A DNA stretch of 10,063 nt from the NCBI GenBank assembly GCA_964618175.1, contig CAZTZX010000071.1, forward strand, positions 1 through 10,063, given 5' to 3'. How positions within the stretch are numbered: position 1 is the stretch's first letter; the number at the start of each line of letters is the position of its first letter. This document shows positions 6,615 to 10,063 of the stretch, in pieces. Both the position numbers and the translations under genes were made by a program. Origin of the DNA: DTU018 sp964618175 (lineage in GTDB: Bacteria; Bacillota; Syntrophomonadia; Syntrophomonadales; Syntrophomonadaceae). The notes beneath the pieces are model-generated. The model was given only the letters and a program-made list of their open reading frames with translations, was not told the origin of the DNA and did no database searches.

Positions 6615-7685
6615 ATGAACCGGGAAAGAGCTAAAGGCGTACTGGCATTTTTTGTCCTGTTTCTAGTAGGATTAGCTATGTATAGTGTTTTTGATGCGGC
6701 TCTGGCTCCCAGTAAACCTATGGTACAGGAGGACCCGCAACCAGCCGGCGAGGTCAGCAAAGTAGCCGCCAAGGTTAGCCCCGCAGTGGTGGGCATTACC
6801 AGTCTGCAGCAGGGCGGACGGGTATTTGACGGGCATGACAGCGAATCAACCGGCTCTGGGGTTATCATGGATAAGGACGGTCATATCGTTACCAACAATC
6901 ATGTGGTAGCCGATGCGGATCACCTGATTGTTACTCTGATAAATGGGGAGGAAAGAGAAGCGCAGGTGGTAGGAACTGATCCCCGTACCGATCTGGCGGT
7001 AATAAAGATCAAGGGTAATGACAACTTGTCACCAGCCATATTCGGTGATTCCGATAACCTGGCGGTAGGCCAGGAAGTTATAGCCATAGGAAATCCATTA
7101 GGATTGAGTTTCGCCCGCTCCGTAACGGCGGGAATAGTCAGTGGACTAAATCGTCTGTTGAGCACGCAAGAAGGCTTTGTCTACCGGCTTATTCAGACCG
7201 ATGCCGCTATAAATCCGGGCAACAGCGGCGGAGCCTTGGTCGACTTGACTGGACGTGTGATCGGTATCAACACCGCCAAGATCGCTGTAGAGGGATTTGA
7301 GGGAATGGGCTTTGCCATACCCGCTAATCAAGTGGCCATAGTAACAGCAGACTTGCTGCGCTATGGGGAAGTGCGTCGGCCTCTACTAGGGGTGCGCATA
7401 GTAGGGGAATTAAGCCCCGATCAGGCCAGATACTATAAGCTGCCCATACATCATGGAGTAGTAGTAGAGCCCAACCGACGAGGTCCCGCCGAACAGGCAG
7501 GTCTGAAGCCGTTTGACATAATTACGCGAATAGATAAAAAAGATGTGACCACCAGCCAGGAACTGCAGGAAGCCATTGCCGATAAAAAAATCGGCCAAGT
7601 AGTAAAGGTGCGACTGATGCATCTTCCTAACGGCAACAGTGCCCAAGCTCAGGTCAAAACCATAAAAGTTAAACTCACTAAATAA
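6615..7685 (+). CDS. htrA: HtrA/DegP-family membrane-anchored serine protease with PDZ domain (S1C)
   Basis: Predicted 356-residue quality-control protease facing the outside of the membrane. One anchor spans about residues 8-28. The trypsin-like domain (about 45-245) has the full triad: H96 (TNNHVV), D126 (RTDLAV) and S204 (GNSGGAL), with the oxyanion loop intact. A single PDZ domain follows at about 258-345 (LLGVRIVG...GPAEQAGLKPFDII), which binds exposed C-termini of misfolded substrates. The start is set at ATG 6615 because AGAGGAGGAG (6601-6610) lies directly upstream; an in-frame ATG at 6576 has no ribosome binding site and would place 13 extra polar residues before the anchor. Length and one-PDZ layout match Gram-positive HtrA-type proteins. 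It appears monocistronic, bounded by terminators on both sides. Gram-positive HtrA genes are often under envelope-stress control, but no such operator is recognisable here. Confidence 0.93.
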   Translation: MNRERAKGVLAFFVLFLVGLAMYSVFDAALAPSKPMVQEDPQPAGEVSKVAAKVSPAVVGITSLQQGGRVFDGHDSESTGSGVIMDKDGHIVTNNHVVADADHLIVTLINGEEREAQVVGTDPRTDLAVIKIKGNDNLSPAIFGDSDNLAVGQEVIAIGNPLGLSFARSVTAGIVSGLNRLLSTQEGFVYRLIQTDAAINPGNSGGALVDLTGRVIGINTAKIAVEGFEGMGFAIPANQVAIVTADLLRYGEVRRPLLGVRIVGELSPDQARYYKLPIHHGVVVEPNRRGPAEQAGLKPFDIITRIDKKDVTTSQELQEAIADKKIGQVVKVRLMHLPNGNSAQAQVKTIKVKLTK

Positions 7686-7734
7686 GAGAGGTCTAGAACA
7701 TGCACGGGTTTATAATATAGAAGCTAAACTAAAC

Positions 7735-7766
7735 AAAAAAAGCCCTGTCCAAGACAGGGCCTTTTT
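7735..7766. terminator. Bidirectional terminator between htrA and the convergent gene
   Basis: GCCCTGTC (7742-7749) pairs with GACAGGGC (7753-7760) around a 3-nt loop, flanked by an A run (7735-7741) on the left and T5 (7762-7766) on the right. It can end htrA transcripts on the + strand and transcripts of the 133-aa gene on the - strand, whose stop codon is only 6 nt away. Confidence 0.92.
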
Positions 7767-7771
7767 GTTTC

Positions 7772-8173
7772 CTACCATCCCAGGCGAGTATATTCTTCCT
7801 CGTCAGGCTCAGCGTCATCAAAGATTGGTACGGTTATGTTGGGAGCACCACCATTGCGCAGATCATGGATGCGGCCGTCTTTCATGTAGAAGCATTCCTT
7901 TTTGCCCACATGGACAATAATCTCCAGACCACCTCCGGCCGTTAGCTGATAAGCATTTTCACCAATACGTAGGATCTCCTGTATGGGTCCCTTGCCCAGC
8001 ATTTTAAATCCATACTTCTTTACCTTGATTTTTTCCACAGTAATACGCATTATGTCGAACATGGATTTTTTGGCGGCCTCCGCCATTTCAGTCAGGTCGA
8101 TGGCCCTAGTATCTCGGAAAATGATACGAACTTCAAAACCAACCAGATTGTCCTGGGTTCCATTACTAGTCAT
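7772..8173 (-). CDS. Conserved-looking hypothetical protein, 133 aa
   Basis: I do not recognise this family. It encodes 133 residues with no signal peptide, membrane segment or cysteine pair, so it is predicted cytoplasmic. The N-terminal half (about 10-60) alternates strand and helix (VGFEVRIIFRDTR, then a helix rich in A, E, K and M, then a basic strand VEKIKVKKYGFKML). The middle (about 70-105) is beta-rich around a GGGLEIIVHVG segment. The tail is very acidic (DDAEPDEEEYTRLGW). The start is ATG 8173 with AAAGGAGGTT at 8181-8190 about 7 nt upstream; a TTG in the same frame at 8197 lies upstream of that site and is rejected. The gene stands alone between a bidirectional terminator and a candidate promoter, so neighbours say little about function. 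The strong ribosome binding site, own promoter and own terminator argue that it is a genuine expressed gene. Confidence 0.85.
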   Translation of the reverse strand: MTSNGTQDNLVGFEVRIIFRDTRAIDLTEMAEAAKKSMFDIMRITVEKIKVKKYGFKMLGKGPIQEILRIGENAYQLTAGGGLEIIVHVGKKECFYMKDGRIHDLRNGGAPNITVPIFDDAEPDEEEYTRLGW

Positions 8174-8195
8174 GGGTATCAACCTCCTTTTTAAC

Positions 8196-8224
8196 AAAAT
8201 AGCATATTGGTGGCAAAATTGTAA
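8196..8224 (-). promoter_or_regulatory. Candidate promoter for the 133-aa gene
   Basis: On the - strand, TTACAA (8224-8219) and TATTTT (8201-8196) are 17 nt apart, and TGC directly before the -10 makes it an extended -10 (TGnTATTTT). The start would fall near 8189, leaving a leader of about 16 nt that begins at the ribosome binding site, which is short but workable. A promoter further upstream in the AT-rich gap cannot be excluded. Confidence 0.45.
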
Positions 8225-8359
8225 GCTAACATAGCAAAAAAGGGAAAAGAAATGGATGGGTCAGCTGTTTGAATGACCTTTTTGGGCTGCTTGGGGGAAA
8301 AATGTATAACAATGTTTACGTTTTTGGCGATTGAAAATTAGCACCCTCACAGTTATCCT

Positions 8360-9535
8360 CTAAGGGAGTGTATCAGCTGAAGATCTGTCGATGGTGATCG
8401 TCACCTGCGCTGGCTTATCTTTGGTTTGAAGCGCTTCTAAAATGAGCATTCTAAGCTCTGAATCGGGTGTTTTGATCTCCGGGGGTGCAAAAACATCAAA
8501 GCTATAATCGGTATGCCCAGGGTAGTCCTCAATGCGCAAGTCATGTATGGACAAGCGGGTGTCTATGGTTTTGACCTGACCTTCAACCCAAAGGCGTTGA
8601 TAATCATTCTGATCGCCAGTCGCAACCGGGTCGTGGTGGATGATCAGGTGAATGTTGTCGTTCTCTAGAAAATCGCGCTCGATGGTGTCGATGAGCTGAT
8701 GCGCGGTCAACGCATCTATCTCCCCCGATATTTCCACATGAGCACTGGCAATCAGGCGACCGGGCCCATAATCATGCACTATGAGATCGTGAGTGCCAAG
8801 TACACATTCATACGCCCTGATTTTTTCGGAAATATACCTGATAAGCTCAGGTGCGGGGGCTTCTCCCAACAAGGGGTTCAACGCTTCTTTCACCAACCCT
8901 ATGCCGCTATATAAGATAAAGGCCGCTACTCCCAGGCTCGCCCAGCCGTCCAGATTCATTCCGGTAAAGCGAGCCAGTACTGCAGTCAAAAGAACTGCCG
9001 ACGTTGCGACGGTGTCATTGCGGCTGTCTACGCCGGTGGCTTTGAGCGTCGTTGAACTGATGCTCAGGCCTACGCTGCGGTTGAAAGCAGACAGCCATAA
9101 CTTCAGTAATATCGATGCTGCCAGCACGATCAAGCTGACCAGGCTAAAATCGACGGGGGTAGGCGCCAGGATCTTGGCCAAGCTGCTTTTTCCGAGCTCG
9201 ATTCCGACTACCAGCACAAGTACTGCCACAGCCAGTCCCGAGATATATTCATACCGACCGTGCCCGAAGGGATGTTCCTTGTCTGCCTTTTTGGCCGCAA
9301 TCTTAAAACCGATTAATGCAATGACGGAGCTGACGGCGTCGAGTAAGTTATTCAGGGCGTCCGCGATTACCGAAATGCTGCCCGAAGCTAAGCCGACGGC
9401 CATTTTCCCCGCCACGAGAAATAGGTTGCAGAAAATACCCACCCAACCCGCAAAGCTGCCAATAGCGGTTCGCACAGCTGGGTCTTTCGTATTTTGGTGA
9501 TCCTTTACAAAAAGATGCAGCAGCCATTTTATCAT
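8360..9535 (-). CDS. Cation diffusion facilitator (CDF) exporter, probably Mn-type, with duplicated cytoplasmic domain
   Basis: 391-residue inner-membrane divalent-metal/proton antiporter. A CDF core of about six membrane helices (about 25-220) precedes a cytoplasmic region. The transport site is N62xxxD66 in helix 2 (ADALNNLLD) and D170xxxD174 in helix 5 (VDSRND). An Asn-Asp-Asp-Asp site is the type described for Mn exporters such as pneumococcal MntE, whereas Zn exporters usually have HxxxD; Mn export is therefore my inference. The family signature DKEHPFGHGRYEYISGL is at 85-101. CDFs are usually about 300 aa; the extra 90 residues look like a second copy of the C-terminal domain (HDL at 249 and again at 331). 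ATG 9535 has only a weak ribosome binding site, but the N-terminus (MIKWLLHLFVKDH) is family-typical. By eye it uses GCG, TCG and GTC more, and ATA and GGA less, than its neighbours, which may hint at transfer. No clear terminator follows its stop codon. Confidence 0.9.
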   Translation of the reverse strand: MIKWLLHLFVKDHQNTKDPAVRTAIGSFAGWVGIFCNLFLVAGKMAVGLASGSISVIADALNNLLDAVSSVIALIGFKIAAKKADKEHPFGHGRYEYISGLAVAVLVLVVGIELGKSSLAKILAPTPVDFSLVSLIVLAASILLKLWLSAFNRSVGLSISSTTLKATGVDSRNDTVATSAVLLTAVLARFTGMNLDGWASLGVAAFILYSGIGLVKEALNPLLGEAPAPELIRYISEKIRAYECVLGTHDLIVHDYGPGRLIASAHVEISGEIDALTAHQLIDTIERDFLENDNIHLIIHHDPVATGDQNDYQRLWVEGQVKTIDTRLSIHDLRIEDYPGHTDYSFDVFAPPEIKTPDSELRMLILEALQTKDKPAQVTITIDRSSADTLP

Positions 9536-9614
9536 AGTTATTTATCCGGCTTTCTTAGCATATTACAGAATCTTTCAGTGGTTTGTCGTCAGGGGAAGTT
9601 TTCCTCTCTTTGAA

Positions 9615-9710
9615 TCAAGGCGGTGTAGGGGATACAAGCATAACACAATGGTCCCGTTTTACAATATTATGAGAATGGCCGTGATCGTTCCCCGTGAGCG
9701 TGTTGACCAT
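9615..9710 (-). CDS. Possible 31-aa His-rich leader peptide or gene remnant upstream of the CDF gene
   Basis: A 31-codon frame, ATG 9710 to TGA 9615, with a metal-binding-looking stretch (NDHGHSHN, then DHC: four His and one Cys near the middle). GCGAGG at 9724-9719 could be its ribosome binding site (spacing 8), and an extended -10 lies just upstream. It ends 79 nt before the CDF start on the same strand, so it could be a leader peptide tied to metal export. Alternatively it is debris: the overlapping frame read from 9728 gives GEEHDHGQHAHG, and removing one G at the GGGG run (- strand, 9693-9690) would fuse the two His-rich pieces into one. DHGHSH motifs are common in metal transporters and chaperones, so the parent cannot be named. 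It may also be chance, as the frame is short. Confidence 0.35.
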   Translation of the reverse strand: MVNTLTGNDHGHSHNIVKRDHCVMLVSPTPP

Positions 9711-9732
9711 GGTCGTGTTCCTCGCCAGAGCT

Positions 9733-9741
9733 ATTATATCA
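9733..9741 (-). promoter_or_regulatory. Extended -10 promoter for the His-rich frame and CDF gene
   Basis: On the - strand, TGATATAAT (9741-9733) is a perfect TGnTATAAT extended -10. The region 17 nt further upstream has no TTGACA-like hexamer, which extended -10 promoters can tolerate. A start near 9726 would give a leader of about 190 nt before the CDF gene that contains the His-rich frame. I looked for a yybP-ykoY (Mn) or NiCo riboswitch in that leader and could not recognise either. Confidence 0.45.
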
Positions 9742-10039
9742 TAAGGTAGTGTCCCTCTTTTCGCCCATCAATATGTCCCACGTCTAAGGCATAATATTCT
9801 CAATAAATCACTCATTACTTAATCAAATATACCGCAATTATCTATCTTGGACGACAGTAATCTCAGTTGTACGGTTTTTTCGTACAACTGACTTCCCTCC
9901 AAGTGTCTATCTGTAAGCAACATATACTACCGCTTCGGCGGCAGGAAGTGAAGACCGATGCGGCGAAACTGGAAGAGAAGGGAATGCCTTGCCAATTGCA
10001 GGAAATATATATAGTAGTGATTGTAGGGAGGGATTATCA
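9741..10039. other. Intergenic stretch without a convincing gene
   Basis: About 300 nt between the divergent CDF and right-edge genes. The left part (9780-9860) is AT-rich and has stops in every frame. The part from 9861 on has an open + strand frame with no ATG/ribosome-binding-site pair, so I do not call it. It contains the hairpin at 9864-9890 and a small CCGC-TTCG-GCGG stem (9930-9941). TTGCCA at 9989-9994 with TATATA-like bases at 10006-10013 could be a poorly spaced promoter for the right-edge gene. Confidence 0.6.
9864..9890. repeat. Perfect 10-bp inverted repeat
   Basis: CAGTTGTACG (9864-9873) and CGTACAACTG (9881-9890) are exact complements around a 7-nt loop GTTTTTT. The T run is in the loop, not after the stem, so it is not a standard intrinsic terminator on either strand. 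It lies between divergent genes, so an operator or a transcript-end structure is possible. Confidence 0.8.
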
Positions 10040-10063
10040 GTGGCATCGCAACAATTCAGCAAC
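10040..10063 (+). CDS. Start of a gene cut by the window edge
   Basis: GTG at 10040 follows AGGGAGGG (10025-10032) at 7-nt spacing, a strong ribosome binding site. Only eight codons are visible (MASQQFSN), so no function can be assigned. The same frame is open upstream to a stop at 9914, and a TTG at 9989 with AGAAGGG before it is an alternative start. Confidence 0.55.

Noticed and set aside
7711..7716. TATAAT after htrA
   Set aside because: No -35 at the right distance and no + strand gene downstream before the terminator.
8174..8197. TTG start at 8197 for the 133-aa gene
   Set aside because: The extension would read through the gene's own ribosome binding site.
8258..8283. Hairpin GGGTCA/TGACCT followed by T5 on the + strand
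   Set aside because: Only 5-6 bp with a 10-nt loop, and no + strand gene feeds it; on the - strand it lacks a T tract, so it is not a terminator for the CDF gene.
8793..9500. 235-codon + strand open frame
   Set aside because: It is wholly antisense to the CDF gene, has no ribosome binding site, and shows no recognisable domain; the CDF frame carries clear family motifs.
9541..9732. Metal riboswitch in the CDF leader
   Set aside because: I could not find the conserved loops of yybP-ykoY or NiCo classes by eye; a covariance-model search would decide it.
9861..10063. Open + strand frame of 67 codons to the window edge
   Set aside because: It begins after a stop with no start codon plus ribosome site, shows no family resemblance, and overlaps the better supported GTG start at 10040 in another frame.

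Overview
The window reads as chromosomal DNA from an anaerobic Firmicute of the class Clostridia. The main reasons are a SCIFF six-cysteine peptide next to its radical SAM maturase (a pair that is nearly universal in, and largely confined to, Clostridia), strong GGAGG ribosome binding sites, use of GTG and TTG starts, mid-range GC, and a LysM-G5-M23 cell-wall protein. The Syntrophomonas/Desulfotomaculum side of the class is a guess from protein style only.

Layout, left to right. Two tRNA genes (Asp-GUC at 22-98, Gly-CCC at 192-266) come first, the second with a clear promoter. With no visible terminator in between, the SCIFF precursor (323-463) follows, then an intrinsic terminator/attenuator (475-497), then the SPASM radical SAM maturase (524-1906). 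Next is an envelope block on the + strand: a membrane-anchored M23 protein with LysM and G5 domains (2007-3341, closed by a terminator), thioredoxin reductase trxB (3408-4316), a membrane-anchored gluzincin-type metallopeptidase (4385-5236) coupled by 6 nt to murA (5243-6493, closed by a terminator), and a membrane-anchored HtrA serine protease (start revised to 6615, end 7685). A 43-bp imperfect palindrome carrying a TATAAT and the Shine-Dalgarno lies before the metallopeptidase.

A bidirectional terminator (7735-7766) separates htrA from a convergent, unrecognised 133-aa gene (7772-8173, - strand). Further right on the - strand is a 391-aa CDF-family cation exporter (8360-9535) whose metal site looks like the Asn/Asp type seen in Mn exporters and whose cytoplasmic domain appears to be duplicated. 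Upstream of it on the same strand are an extended -10 promoter and a 31-codon His-rich reading frame. Region 9741-10039 has no convincing gene but holds a perfect 10-bp hairpin. The window ends inside the first codons of a + strand gene that starts with GTG at 10040.

Functionally the window combines one RiPP maturation unit, peptidoglycan precursor synthesis (MurA), wall hydrolysis (M23), envelope proteolysis (two anchored proteases), disulfide/thiol redox (TrxB) and divalent metal export. The RiPP pair is the most distinctive known system. The least explained items are the His-rich leader frame upstream of the CDF gene, the palindrome at 4332-4374 and the 133-aa protein. I see no insertion sequence, CRISPR array or phage gene.
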